A stretch of DNA of 64,000 nucleotides, taken from Actinoplanes sp. NBC_00393. GTDB taxonomy: Bacteria > Actinomycetota > Actinomycetes > Mycobacteriales > Micromonosporaceae. Position 1 is the first letter of the stretch; every line of letters starts with the position of its first letter. Made by a program: the position numbers and the translations under genes. Below the pieces are notes generated by a model. It made no database searches, was not told the origin of the DNA, and worked only from the letters and a program-made list of their open reading frames with translations. Below are positions 53,396 through 61,515 of the stretch, one piece after another. The stretch covers positions 8,326,501 through 8,390,500 of the forward strand of contig NZ_CP107942.1 of assembly GCF_036053395.1 (NCBI RefSeq), written 5' to 3'.

Positions 53396-54385
53396 TCAGG
53401 AAACAGCGCGCGGCTTCACCCGTTCGCGAACCGTGCGCACCGTGCCGTAGCGGGCGAGTCCGCGCAGGTTGTGGAACCGGTGATAGTCCAGGGTGACCGG
53501 ACGCAACTCCAGCCAGCTGTTCTTGTCCAGCACCTGCCGCCACTTCGGGTACGGCAGGAACAGATAGTGCTCCGGAAAGCGTGACTTGTCCTGGCTCGTG
53601 ATCTTCAGGACCTCGGCCTGACGCCGGCCGGCACGCACCACGAGCATCGGCCGGTCTTTCGACTCGCCGTCGCCTTCCTGGAACGGCACATCGGCATACC
53701 AGACCTGACCGGCCTTCGGTGGCCACTGTCCCTGACTGCGATCACCGGCATGCGCGAGCGTTCCCGTTCGCCACTGATCGAACAACCGCCACCCGGCTAT
53801 GACGAGCAGCGCCACCGCCGCGATCTGCACCATCGTCAAAACCATCCCCCACCGCAACGCCGACTCCGGTCCGGTCTTCTCGCCGGTCAGCACCGCCACG
53901 GCGCCCCGTGCATCCACGACGAAAGCCAGACCGATGCCGGCGCCCAACGTCAGCACACCGAGCAGAGCGAGCCAGGCCGGCGGCAGCCGGTCCAGCGCCG
54001 CCCACACCGCCACACACCCGAGCACGGCAACCAGCGCGTTCCCCCCGGCCGGTCCCGCCAGCCCCCAGGACGGCATCCCCCCGGCATGCCACGCCAGCAC
54101 CGTGCCCGAGGCCGCCGCCAGCACTGCAACAGCCCGGCCCAGCAACGGAACAAGCCGCAGACCCGGCCACACCGGCCGGTACCACCACGCCACCGCCACC
54201 GCGAGCGCCGCCGACACCGACAGCCACAGAACAGCCGGTCCTGGCTGCTCACCGGCGGAATCCGCTCCGCCGGGACTCACCAGCACCACCGCCGGCCAGG
54301 CGAGCAACGCCGCCACAAACCAGAGAGCGAAGATCTTCACCGACACAGAGAGCAGCCCGCCCCGGGCATATCCATCACCACGCAC
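53396..54385 (-). CDS. Multi-spanning membrane protein with C-terminal PemK/MazF-like domain
   Basis: 329 residues. The first ~215 residues form about six hydrophobic segments rich in Ala, Val and Leu. The last ~100 residues have the PemK/MazF pattern: PKAGQVWYADVPFQEGDGESKDRPMLVV followed by a KITSQDK loop and VTLDYHRFHNLRGLARYG. PemK/MazF toxins are soluble ribonucleases with a neighbouring antitoxin; here the domain is fused to a membrane part and no antitoxin gene adjoins. Whether RNA-cutting residues remain is not clear from inspection. Confidence 0.72.
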   Translation of the reverse strand: MRGDGYARGGLLSVSVKIFALWFVAALLAWPAVVLVSPGGADSAGEQPGPAVLWLSVSAALAVAVAWWYRPVWPGLRLVPLLGRAVAVLAAASGTVLAWHAGGMPSWGLAGPAGGNALVAVLGCVAVWAALDRLPPAWLALLGVLTLGAGIGLAFVVDARGAVAVLTGEKTGPESALRWGMVLTMVQIAAVALLVIAGWRLFDQWRTGTLAHAGDRSQGQWPPKAGQVWYADVPFQEGDGESKDRPMLVVRAGRRQAEVLKITSQDKSRFPEHYLFLPYPKWRQVLDKNSWLELRPVTLDYHRFHNLRGLARYGTVRTVRERVKPRAVS

Positions 54386-54503
54386 CGGCTGAGCTTAAGT
54401 CCACACCAGACTAAGATCATCACCTATGCAGCTCAGTAGTTGCACACCCATGGGACCGTAGCGGTCATTGGTGTCAGGCGGCTTTCCCTGGTGACCGATC
54501 CGT

Positions 54504-54962
54504 ATGATCCGGCTGATGATCAACGAGCCGTTGCGCCCCGGCCCCGCGGCCATCGGGCGGCGACCGCCCAGCATCAGCGCCAGCGTGCTGCTTTTCGCTT
54601 TCTGGTGGGTGTACGTACTTGCCGTTGACATCGCGCTCCTGGCCGAGGTCGGCGGCGCCGGGAACTGGCTCGCCCTGGGTGGCTGCACGGTGGCCGTCGG
54701 TGTCCTGCTGCGTGGCCTCCGGCGCGGGAGCCCGACCGCGTGGCGGGTGGCCCAGCGATTCGCCGTGGGCGTCGCGCTCGCTTTTCTCGGTGGTGCCGCG
54801 ACGATGCTGCTGTTCGGGCCGCGGCTCGGGTCGCTGATCGCGCCGCCGGTCGAACCCGTTGTCGTCGTGGGGATTCTGGGCGGGCTGCTGGCGGTGCTGG
54901 CCCTGCTCGTCAGCGGACTGCTGCTGCGCACAGCTTCGGCCCGGGCCTGGTGCGGTCGCTGA
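54504..54962 (+). CDS. Hypothetical membrane protein, 152 residues
   Basis: After a short N-terminus with a Pro/Arg-rich start the sequence has four hydrophobic segments: ASVLLFAFWWVYVLAVDIALL, LALGGCTVAVGVLLRGL, FAVGVALAFLGGAATMLL and VVVVGILGGLLAVLALLVSGLLL. No family signature. The same reading frame continues past its TGA into the next feature without a start codon in between, so the two could be parts of one gene split by a nonsense mutation. Confidence 0.5.
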   Translation: MIRLMINEPLRPGPAAIGRRPPSISASVLLFAFWWVYVLAVDIALLAEVGGAGNWLALGGCTVAVGVLLRGLRRGSPTAWRVAQRFAVGVALAFLGGAATMLLFGPRLGSLIAPPVEPVVVVGILGGLLAVLALLVSGLLLRTASARAWCGR

Positions 54963-55076
54963 TCGCTCATCGCCCAGGATGGCGCCACGCACTCGATCTT
55001 CACCGGCCGGCTCCTGCTGCCCCTGCTGTCCCCGCTCCGACGTACTGCCGCGGTCACCCTGGGGGACGGAACTCCG

Positions 55077-55508
55077 GTGGCGGTGCTGCGCCGCAAGTTC
55101 GTGTCCAAGCGGCACCAGTTCGACGTTCTTGATGCCGGAGCTACGACGCTGCTCGCCACCGGTGCCGCCACCAGCTTCGCGAACGACCATCACCGGCTGG
55201 TCGGTCCGCGTTCCGAGGTCATCCTGGAGTACCTGATCGACTATGCGGGTCGCCGGCGGGGGACGGTGACTCTGCCGGACGGCCGGGTCTTCACGACCGA
55301 CGGCGACCGCAGTGCCCAGCATTTCGCCATCACCGACCGGTCGGGTCGCCCGGTGGCCTCGCTGGTGACCACGAGCAGCGCCTTGCCGATGCGGTCGGCG
55401 GACCTGGTGCTGGACGTCGGTGCGCCGGTGCTGACGCTGCTCGAAGCGATCGGCATGGCGCAGTGTCTGCTCACCGTGGTCAACTCCCGGCGGGGCGACG
55501 CCACCTGA
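55077..55508 (+). CDS. LURP-one/scramblase-like protein, start uncertain
   Basis: 143 residues from the GTG at 55077, but the frame is open from 54963 and the upstream residues (THSIFTGRLLLPLLSPLRRTA) look coding, with no ATG, GTG or TTG in that stretch. The body, with VLRRKFVSKRHQFDVLDAGATTLL and repeated short beta-rich units including AQHFAITDRSGRPVASLV, resembles the LURP-one-related (scramblase-like) beta fold. Family assignment is tentative. It may have lost its proper start. Confidence 0.42.
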   Translation: MAVLRRKFVSKRHQFDVLDAGATTLLATGAATSFANDHHRLVGPRSEVILEYLIDYAGRRRGTVTLPDGRVFTTDGDRSAQHFAITDRSGRPVASLVTTSSALPMRSADLVLDVGAPVLTLLEAIGMAQCLLTVVNSRRGDAT

Positions 55509-55856
55509 CCGGCGATCGTCACCGACGACCTTCAACCAATCCAAGGGGTACGGCGGCCGTTCGCACTGATCCGATCGGCTCCTGCGCTGTCCGGCTGAGC
55601 GCCAAGAAAAATGTCAGGCTTCGACCCCAAGCGCTCCAGTGGTGCAGAGCCGCGCACACGACAGGGTCCTGACACCTGCCCCAGGCGAACGGCCAGCGGA
55701 AGCCGCGCGTCGCACCTGGCGTGGCTGCGTGGCGTCCGGCACCGGCTCCCGTACGCGGTCAGATTGGCCACGAGCCGGCCCGCCGGGTAGGTGTCGAAGT
55801 CGACCTAGGGCAGCCACCACCAGACGGTGCCGTCCGCGCACTCGTAGTCCAGCAAC
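55509..55856. other. Intergenic region before the histidine kinase
   Basis: About 350 bp between the previous gene and the sensor kinase. Overlapping frames on both strands contain no recognised domain. It is presumably the kinase promoter region. Confidence 0.4.
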
Positions 55857-57464
55857 ATGTCGGCACGCGTCTCGAACAGGCTGCTCCCGACGTACACCGC
55901 TAAAGATTTCCGGTTCGCAGCCGAAGTACCAACCATGCCGGACCAGATGTTCCTGCTGGCGAATCTCGTGATCACGGTCGCGTACGCGTCGATCACGAGG
56001 GCGATTCTGGTGCCGGTCTACCGGGCCGGGCAGCTGCGGACCAACAAGCTGGCTGTGGCCACGTCGATGATCTTCTTCAGCTGTGCGGTCGGGCACGCCC
56101 TGCACGCGATCATGGCATATCAAACGATCATCCGCGGCCCGTCGGCACACCACATGGCCGGCGAGGCGGCCGGTTGGTCATGGACCTCGGCGCTGTGGGA
56201 CGCCGGTACCGCCGCCATCGGGATCTACTACTGGACGTTGCGCCGCGGGTACGGAGTGCTGCTCGGCCCCGGCGGCATCTACATCGACCCATGGGGCCAG
56301 CACCGCCTGGACGAGGCGGCCACCCGGGAGCGTGCCGCCCGCGATCTGGCGGAAGCTCAACGCGCGACGCTGGCGACCGTAGTCGAGCACAGCGACGACG
56401 CGATCGTGGGGCTGACCCCGGAAGGGCTGGTCACCGCCTGGAACCGTGGTGCGGAGAAGCTGTTCGGCTACACGGCAGAGGAGATGCTGGGCAGGCCCGC
56501 CTCCATGTTGGCCGATGCTGATGGTGCTGAGCACCAGCGTGACGTGCTGGCCAGCATTCGTGACGGTGCCGGCGGCCGCTCGTATGAGGCCCGGCGGCTA
56601 CGCAAGGACGGCACCCCGATCGACCTGGCGCTGACCATCACCCCGATCGCGGACCAGACCGGCGCTGTGATCGGGATCTCGGCCATCGCCCGCGACATCA
56701 CCGCCGCCAAGGAAGCCGCCGAATACCAGCGCGCCGTCGAACAACGCAGCAACCAGGCACAACGCATGGAGAGCCTGGGCAAGCTGGCCGGCGGGGTCGC
56801 GCACGACTTCAACAACATCCTGGCGATCATCGGCAACTACACCGACTTCGCGATCGAGGAAACCGGCGACCGGCCACAGGTCCAAGCCGATTTGAAACAA
56901 GCCCGTACCGCGGTGGAGCGAGCCAGCAACCTGACCAGGCAGCTGCTCACCTTCACCCGCGGTGATGCCATCCAGCCGCAGGACATCGACCTAAATGCCT
57001 CGATCGCCGAGGTGCACGCCATGCTGCAGCGCACCATCGGCGAGCACATCACCCTGATGGCCATGCCCGCCAAGCAGCCGCTGGTCGTGCACGCCGATCC
57101 CGGGCAGATCCAGCAGATCCTGCTGAACCTGGCCATCAACGCCCGCGACGCGATGCCCGAGGGCGGCACGATCGTGCTGGAAGCCAACGTCGCCGCCCTC
57201 GATGGCGACGAGCTGAACATGCAGCCGCCGCTGCCCGCCGGCACCTACGCCCGGCTGCTGGTCAGCGACACCGGCCACGGCATGTCGCCCGACACCGCCG
57301 CCCGGATCTTCGCGAACCGTTCTACACCACCAAACCCCAAGGCAAAGGCACCGGACTCGGCCTGGCCACCGTCTACGGCATCGTCACCGAAGCCGACGGC
57401 AGTATCAACGTCTACTCCGAACTCGACATCGGCACCACCTTCCGCATCTACCTGCCACTCGTGA
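55857..57464 (+). CDS. Membrane sensor histidine kinase with PAS domain; C-terminus shifted
   Basis: About 535 residues; translation may begin at 55857 or at the ATG at 55935. An N-terminal membrane region (LANLVITVAYASITRAILV, then two more helices) is followed by a PAS domain (ATVVEHSDDAIVGLTPEGLVTAWNRGAEKLFGY), the dimerisation box GKLAGGVAHDFNNILAIIGNY (phospho-acceptor His) and the ATPase N box NLAINARDAMPEGG and D-x-G. At about 57311-57314 the frame leaves the kinase: the G2 box (GTGLGLATVYG) occurs in the next frame. Without that segment ATP binding would fail. The shift looks like a two-base insertion. Confidence 0.8.
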   Translation: MSARVSNRLLPTYTAKDFRFAAEVPTMPDQMFLLANLVITVAYASITRAILVPVYRAGQLRTNKLAVATSMIFFSCAVGHALHAIMAYQTIIRGPSAHHMAGEAAGWSWTSALWDAGTAAIGIYYWTLRRGYGVLLGPGGIYIDPWGQHRLDEAATRERAARDLAEAQRATLATVVEHSDDAIVGLTPEGLVTAWNRGAEKLFGYTAEEMLGRPASMLADADGAEHQRDVLASIRDGAGGRSYEARRLRKDGTPIDLALTITPIADQTGAVIGISAIARDITAAKEAAEYQRAVEQRSNQAQRMESLGKLAGGVAHDFNNILAIIGNYTDFAIEETGDRPQVQADLKQARTAVERASNLTRQLLTFTRGDAIQPQDIDLNASIAEVHAMLQRTIGEHITLMAMPAKQPLVVHADPGQIQQILLNLAINARDAMPEGGTIVLEANVAALDGDELNMQPPLPAGTYARLLVSDTGHGMSPDTAARIFANRSTPPNPKAKAPDSAWPPSTASSPKPTAVSTSTPNSTSAPPSASTCHS

Positions 57465-57958
57465 CCGCCCCCACCACCATCGACACGGTCACCAGCCGGC
57501 AGGCGCCGCCGCCCGGCGACGGACGCACCGTGCTGGTCGTGGAAGACGAACCCGCCCTCGCGCGCGTCGTGGCCCGCATCGTCGGCACCAGCGGATATCA
57601 CGTCCTCGTCGCCGGTAATGGCCCCGAGGCGCTGAAGCTGTACGACCAGCACCGCTGCGACATCCTGCTCACTGACGTGATCATGCCGGAAATGTCCGGC
57701 CCCCGGCTCGCCGATGCCCTCCACGAACTCGATCCGGACCTGCCCGTGGTGTACATGTCCGGCTACAGCAACGGCTTGCTCGGAAAAACCCACGTCCTCG
57801 ACGAGGACATCACCTTCCTCGAAAAGCCGTTCACCGCCTGCGATCTGTTGCACAAACTCGCCTCGACCAAGCGCGCAAGCGGCGCCGGTGGGAGTCCACG
57901 ACATAGCCAGCCGGCCGACATCACCACGGCGTCGGGAAGCGACCGGTCACCGACGTAA
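57461..57958 (+). CDS. Receiver domain, probably the C-terminal part of the preceding hybrid kinase
   Basis: 165 residues from the GTG at 57461, overlapping the kinase stop. The receiver domain is complete: VLVVEDEPALARVV (acidic pair), CDILLTDVIMPEMSG (phospho-acceptor Asp) and FLEKPFTACDLL (conserved Lys). The same frame read further upstream gives the missing kinase segments KGTGLGLATVYGIVTEADG and INVYSELDIGTTFRIYLPL. So this domain was most likely fused to the kinase before the frameshift, giving a hybrid histidine kinase-receiver protein. Confidence 0.82.
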   Translation: MTAPTTIDTVTSRQAPPPGDGRTVLVVEDEPALARVVARIVGTSGYHVLVAGNGPEALKLYDQHRCDILLTDVIMPEMSGPRLADALHELDPDLPVVYMSGYSNGLLGKTHVLDEDITFLEKPFTACDLLHKLASTKRASGAGGSPRHSQPADITTASGSDRSPT

Positions 57959-57959
57959 A

Positions 57960-58240
57960 ATCAACAATCCCGGCCCCGCAGACGCCAGCACACCTGCCGC
58001 AGGGTCGGTTCGTCCTCCACCAGCAGCACCGTCTGCCCGTGCCCGCGCTAATCCCGCGCCGGACGACCGAGTCCAGCCGGCTGTCGGTGACCGGCAGCAT
58101 GATGTTGACGGTAGTGCCCATGCCTTCCTCGGCGGAGATGCCCAACGTGCCGCCGGCACCGACCACACAATGTCGCCACCGGGCACCGGGGCGTGCACCC
58201 CTACCCCGGGATGCGCGGAGAAAGCCCTCAATCCCGCCCG
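57960..58240 (-). pseudogene. Degenerate histidine kinase/receiver fragment
   Basis: On the minus strand, segments of a second hybrid kinase are readable in different frames. The ATPase end GGTLGISAEEGMGTTVNIMLPVT is in one frame, and shortly after it a receiver start equivalent to GQTVLLVEDEPTLRQVCWRL is in another. No continuous gene exists. It sits directly beside the tRNA-Arg att-like repeat, where gene remnants of an integrated element are expected. Confidence 0.7.
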
Positions 58241-58404
58241 TCGGCCTTCGTACCAGACACCGGCTTACCCGACCCCGTGCGGGACCGACATTCACCCCTA
58301 CGATGTCACGTACAGTAACCGCAAGGGTATCCGCATCCCGCCGCGATTCGCGTGCTTAAGTTCCTGCTCAGCAGCGGGATCCACTGTGGACTAGACGCGT
58401 TAGC

Positions 58405-58562
58405 GACACGCGATCACCATCCGATCACCACGCTCCCATTAGATGGGATTTTCAGGGCCAGAAATGGGAAACGAAAAGGCCGTGACCCTTGTTTCCGCAG
58501 GTCACGGCCTTGATCTTTTGTGCGCCCGAAGGGACTCGAACCCCTAACCTTCTGATCCGTAG
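58405..58562. repeat. Direct repeat, copy 2: tRNA-Arg 3' half plus flanking arm (att-like site)
   Basis: 158 bp corresponding to 33069-33226. It includes the 3' 42 bases of the intact tRNA-Arg gene, its terminator hairpin and the arm with two GATCACC repeats (58411 and 58422 region). Differences between the copies are mostly in the arm. Together the two copies bound a 25-kb segment. Confidence 0.85.
58476..58511 (-). terminator. Terminator following the tRNA-Arg gene
   Basis: The stem AAGGCCGTGACC/GGTCACGGCCTT spans 58476-58487 and 58500-58511, with a short A-run at 58474-58477 (U-run in the minus-strand transcript). It lies 9 bases beyond the tRNA 3' end. Confidence 0.8.
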
Positions 58563-58593
58563 TCAGATGCTCTATCCATTGAGCTACGGGCGC
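58521..58593 (-). tRNA. tRNA-Arg (anticodon ACG)
   Basis: 73 bases with a perfect acceptor stem GCGCCCG/CGGGCGC and discriminator A, a D arm with AGCTCAATGGATAGAGC, an anticodon arm with loop CTACGGA (anticodon ACG), and the T arm AGGGGTTCGAGTCCCTT. The CCA end is not encoded. Its 3' half is repeated at 33185-33226, so it is the integration target of one or more mobile elements. The gene itself is intact. Confidence 0.96.
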
Positions 58594-58632
58594 TCTCTCA
58601 GTGCTCAGCCAGCATACACACCGGCTTTCGCG

Positions 58633-58723
58633 CGGAGACTCCGGGATTCGAACCCGGGAGGGGCTTTAAAACCCCAACCGCATTAGCAGTGCGGCGCCAT
58701 AGACCAGACTAGGCGAAGTCTCC
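58633..58723 (-). tRNA. tRNA-Ser (anticodon GCT)
   Basis: 91 bases, the length expected for a type II serine tRNA. The acceptor stem pairs GGAGACT with AGTCTCC, the anticodon loop CTGCTAA gives GCT, there is a long variable arm (GGGGTTTTAAAGCCCC region) and a T arm around GGGTTCGAATCCC. It lies 39 bp from the tRNA-Arg gene on the same strand. Confidence 0.96.
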
Positions 58724-58794
58724 CCCGGCAGCCCTGAGGCTACCGAGGCTTGAGAATACCGGACCCCTCGGAGGCCGCACAAAGAGGCCACCAC

Positions 58795-60720
58795 ATGCCA
58801 CGCCGGAGATCTTCTCGACCGGGCGCCAACAGGCGAAACGTGGCTTCAACGGCTAGGCTTCGTTCGATGGAGGAGAACACTCGCCGGGATGCCCCGCGCG
58901 CACGCGATCCTCGGGCCGCGTTCAGTGCGCCCGAGGAGTCTGCCTCCGCCGACGAGTCTGATGCGCGGCCGGTCCGCCGCGCTGCGCCGCCGGCGGTGAC
59001 CTTCCAACCCCCGCGTCCCGGCCTGAGTGCCGAAGGTCACTCTTCAAGCCCCCCTTCCGGTACGCGTGACGCCTCCCCAAACCCATCTACCCCGTCCCCG
59101 CTCGCTCCGGAAAGGCGCAAGCCCGCCCGAAAGCCGGCTGCCCGCCCCGCCCGGTCATCCACGACGCCCCCGGCCGGCAACGGAATCCCGGAGCAGCCAC
59201 GCACGGGCGCCGTCCCCGCAAAGCCGGACCAGCCGCGCGCAGGCACCGCTCCCACTAAGCCGGACCAGCCACGCGCAGGTGCCGCCCCCGCAAAGCCGGA
59301 CCAGCCACGCACGGGCGCCGCCCCCGCAAAGCCGGACCAGCCACGCACGGGCGCCGCCCCCGCAAAGCCGGACCAGCCACGCACGGGCGCCGCCCCCGCA
59401 AAGCCGGACCAGCCACGCACGGGCGCCGCCCCCGCAAAGCCGGACCAGCCACGCACGGGCGCCGCCCCCGCAAAGCCGGACCAGCCACGCGCGGGTGCTG
59501 TCCCCGCTAAGCAGCAGGCGACAGCCTTCCCGGAGCCGGAGCAGCAGACGGCCGCGACCACAACGCCGCCGACCTCGGCCCCGGCCAAGAAGGCCGCTCC
59601 GCGCCCGGCCCGGAAGACCGCCCCCGCGAAGCCGGCCCCGCTCAAGAAGGCCGCACCAGCCAAGAACGCTGTGCCCTCCAAGAACGCCGCACCAGCAAAG
59701 AAGGCGTCCCCGGCCAAGAACATCACCCCGGCCTCAAGCCAAACGGGCCCGGCCGAGGTAGCCGAAGCCGTGGACATGTCACCGCCTCCCCCTGCCAAGG
59801 CCACACGCCCGAGCAAAGTCAGCCGCCCCGCAGTCTCGGCTGCCGAAGAAACGCCGGCCGCTACGAAGGGCTTGGCTGAAGCGCCACTCGCTGCAGGAGG
59901 GCCCGCCGCAGCACCCGCCGCGAAGAAGGCTGCCGAAGCACCATCCACCGCAGACAAGCCTGCCGAAGCACCACTCGCTGCAGAAAAGCCGGCCGAGGCC
60001 CCGCCCGTCGCAGAAAAGCCTGCCGCAGCACCCGCAGCGAAGGAGCCGGCCGCAGCGCCGCGCATCGCAGGGGAGAAGGCGGCTAGGCCGACCGCAGCTC
60101 AGCAGCCGCCGTTCGGTGGCGAGCTCGACCAGCAGGCCGCCCAGGTGGTTAGGCCGACCGCCACGGCGCCCCGGGCGCAGTCGGCCCACGCCCTCGCCCT
60201 GGATCTCTGGCCGGCCCTCCTGGCCGACCCCACCCACGCCCCGCAAACCCTGGCCACCGCCGCGGTCGAGACCATCGGCCCGCGCGCTCAAGCCTGGGCC
60301 GACAGCATCCGCGCCGCCTATCCGCAGGCCACCCCGGAAAGCCTGGCACGCCTGGCGACCAGGCGTTTCGCCCGCTCGGCAGCGCTGCGGGCCGGCCTGG
60401 GCGCGGTCGCCGGCCCGTACGCCCCGGTTGCTCTGCTCACTGCAGCCGCGATCACGCATGCGGAGCTGGTTCTGCACCTGGCTGCGGCGTACGGCAAGAA
60501 TGCCACCGACCCGCAGCGTGCCGACGACCTGGTGCGGCTGTTCCCCAAGGGCTGGCTGGCCGCCTGGGCGGCCGTGCGGATCGCGGACCGTGCGTGGCCC
60601 GGCCTGAGCCTGGCCACCGCCGTGCTGGGCAGCCGTAACGCGATCGAGGATGCGGCTGTGCGGGCCCGGCGTCTCTATTCCGAGGTCAGCCAGCCGAGCC
60701 AGGAGTCGGGCAGCAGCTGA
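58795..60720 (+). CDS. Pro/Ala/Lys-rich low-complexity protein with conserved C-terminal domain
   Basis: About 641 residues from the ATG at 58795 (TTG 58750 or ATG 58867 are alternatives). After an Arg-rich start, residues roughly 100-450 are low-complexity. They contain nine tandem 12-residue units (PRTGAAPAKPDQ type, 59194-59517) and many AKKA/PAKNA motifs like histone H1 tails, then repeated EAPxxAxKPA units. The C-terminal ~180 residues form a folded, helix-rich domain (ALALDLWPALLADPTHAPQTLATAAVE... RLFPKGWLAAWAAVRIADRAWPGL). Likely a nucleoid- or wall-associated protein; unrecognised. It overlaps the convergent CPBP gene. Confidence 0.72.
   Translation: MPRRRSSRPGANRRNVASTARLRSMEENTRRDAPRARDPRAAFSAPEESASADESDARPVRRAAPPAVTFQPPRPGLSAEGHSSSPPSGTRDASPNPSTPSPLAPERRKPARKPAARPARSSTTPPAGNGIPEQPRTGAVPAKPDQPRAGTAPTKPDQPRAGAAPAKPDQPRTGAAPAKPDQPRTGAAPAKPDQPRTGAAPAKPDQPRTGAAPAKPDQPRTGAAPAKPDQPRAGAVPAKQQATAFPEPEQQTAATTTPPTSAPAKKAAPRPARKTAPAKPAPLKKAAPAKNAVPSKNAAPAKKASPAKNITPASSQTGPAEVAEAVDMSPPPPAKATRPSKVSRPAVSAAEETPAATKGLAEAPLAAGGPAAAPAAKKAAEAPSTADKPAEAPLAAEKPAEAPPVAEKPAAAPAAKEPAAAPRIAGEKAARPTAAQQPPFGGELDQQAAQVVRPTATAPRAQSAHALALDLWPALLADPTHAPQTLATAAVETIGPRAQAWADSIRAAYPQATPESLARLATRRFARSAALRAGLGAVAGPYAPVALLTAAAITHAELVLHLAAAYGKNATDPQRADDLVRLFPKGWLAAWAAVRIADRAWPGLSLATAVLGSRNAIEDAAVRARRLYSEVSQPSQESGSS
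59194..59517 (+). repeat. Tandem 36-bp coding repeat, nine units
   Basis: Nine consecutive 36-bp units encode QPRTGAAPAKPD or close variants. Units 4 to 8 are nearly identical at the DNA level, while the first three and the last differ by a few substitutions. Such repeats expand and shrink by slippage or recombination, so their number likely varies among strains. Confidence 0.92.
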
Positions 60721-61451
60721 TAGCCGACGAAGGCGGTGATGTCGAGGAGGCTGTGCGCCACGATCAGCGGCATCACCCGCTTCGTCTTCAGGAAGAAGAG
60801 CGCGAAGATCACGCCCATGATCGCGTTGCCGACGAAGGCGCCGAAGCCCTGGTAGAGGTGGTAGGAGCCGCGGAGGACCGCTGAGCAGACGATGATCCAG
60901 AACGTGGTCATGCCGGATTGGCGGAGGCGGGTCATCAGGTAGCCGACGACTACGACTTCCTCAAGGATGGAGTTTTCCAGCGCGGCGAGGACCAGCACCG
61001 GTACGGCCCACCAGTACGGCTGGAGCCCGGACGGGACGATCTGCGCGTTGAGTCCGAGCTGGAGGGCCGTGTAGACGAGCAGCAGCCCGGGGATTCCGAT
61101 GAGCGCGGCCAGTCCGACACCCCAGCCCAGGTCGTGGACCGGCCGCCGGAAGTCGATGCCGAGGTCGCGGCCGGGCCGGATGTTGTCGCGCTGGAGCAGG
61201 TAGATCACCAGGACGACCGGGATCAGCGCGAAGAAGATGCCGAGCACCTGGTATGTCAGGTCCAGGTAGGGCCGCGGCGACACGGTCGGGTTGAGTGTGG
61301 CGGTCTGCTGGGCCAGCGGTTTGTCGGCGGTGAGTTTCGCGGTGAGCGAGACGATCGCGTAGATGGCGGACTGTCCGAGGGACAGCAGCAGCACGATGAC
61401 GATCTCCGGAAGATACGTCCGACGGGTGGCCTGCTGTTCTTCGAGCGTCAC
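60675..61451 (-). CDS. CPBP-family intramembrane metalloprotease (Rce1-like)
   Basis: 258 residues with about eight membrane helices. The CPBP motifs are present: the paired glutamates in ENSILEEVVVVGYLMTRL, the middle motif RGSYHLYQGF, and the His/Asp motif VAHSLLDITAF. These zinc or glutamate-type membrane proteases process proteins in the membrane or contribute to bacteriocin immunity. The gene overlaps the 3' end of the convergent low-complexity protein by 46 bp. The substrate is unknown. Confidence 0.9.
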   Translation of the reverse strand: MTLEEQQATRRTYLPEIVIVLLLSLGQSAIYAIVSLTAKLTADKPLAQQTATLNPTVSPRPYLDLTYQVLGIFFALIPVVLVIYLLQRDNIRPGRDLGIDFRRPVHDLGWGVGLAALIGIPGLLLVYTALQLGLNAQIVPSGLQPYWWAVPVLVLAALENSILEEVVVVGYLMTRLRQSGMTTFWIIVCSAVLRGSYHLYQGFGAFVGNAIMGVIFALFFLKTKRVMPLIVAHSLLDITAFVGYQLLPDSWLGWLTSE

Positions 61452-61515
61452 GCGCCAACTCTAGAGGTGACGGCGACACGCCGAGCAGGGTGACGAGTCG
61501 CACTTTCGGTACGTC

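Noticed and set aside
33227..58404. An integrase gene for the tRNA-Arg-bounded segment
   Set aside because: No tyrosine or serine recombinase motif was found in any frame close to either repeat; the frames there encode other families or nothing recognised.
59194..59517. Possible CRISPR-like array (regular 36-bp repeats)
   Set aside because: The units are directly adjacent without spacers and encode in-frame PRTGAAPAKPDQ repeats of a low-complexity protein.
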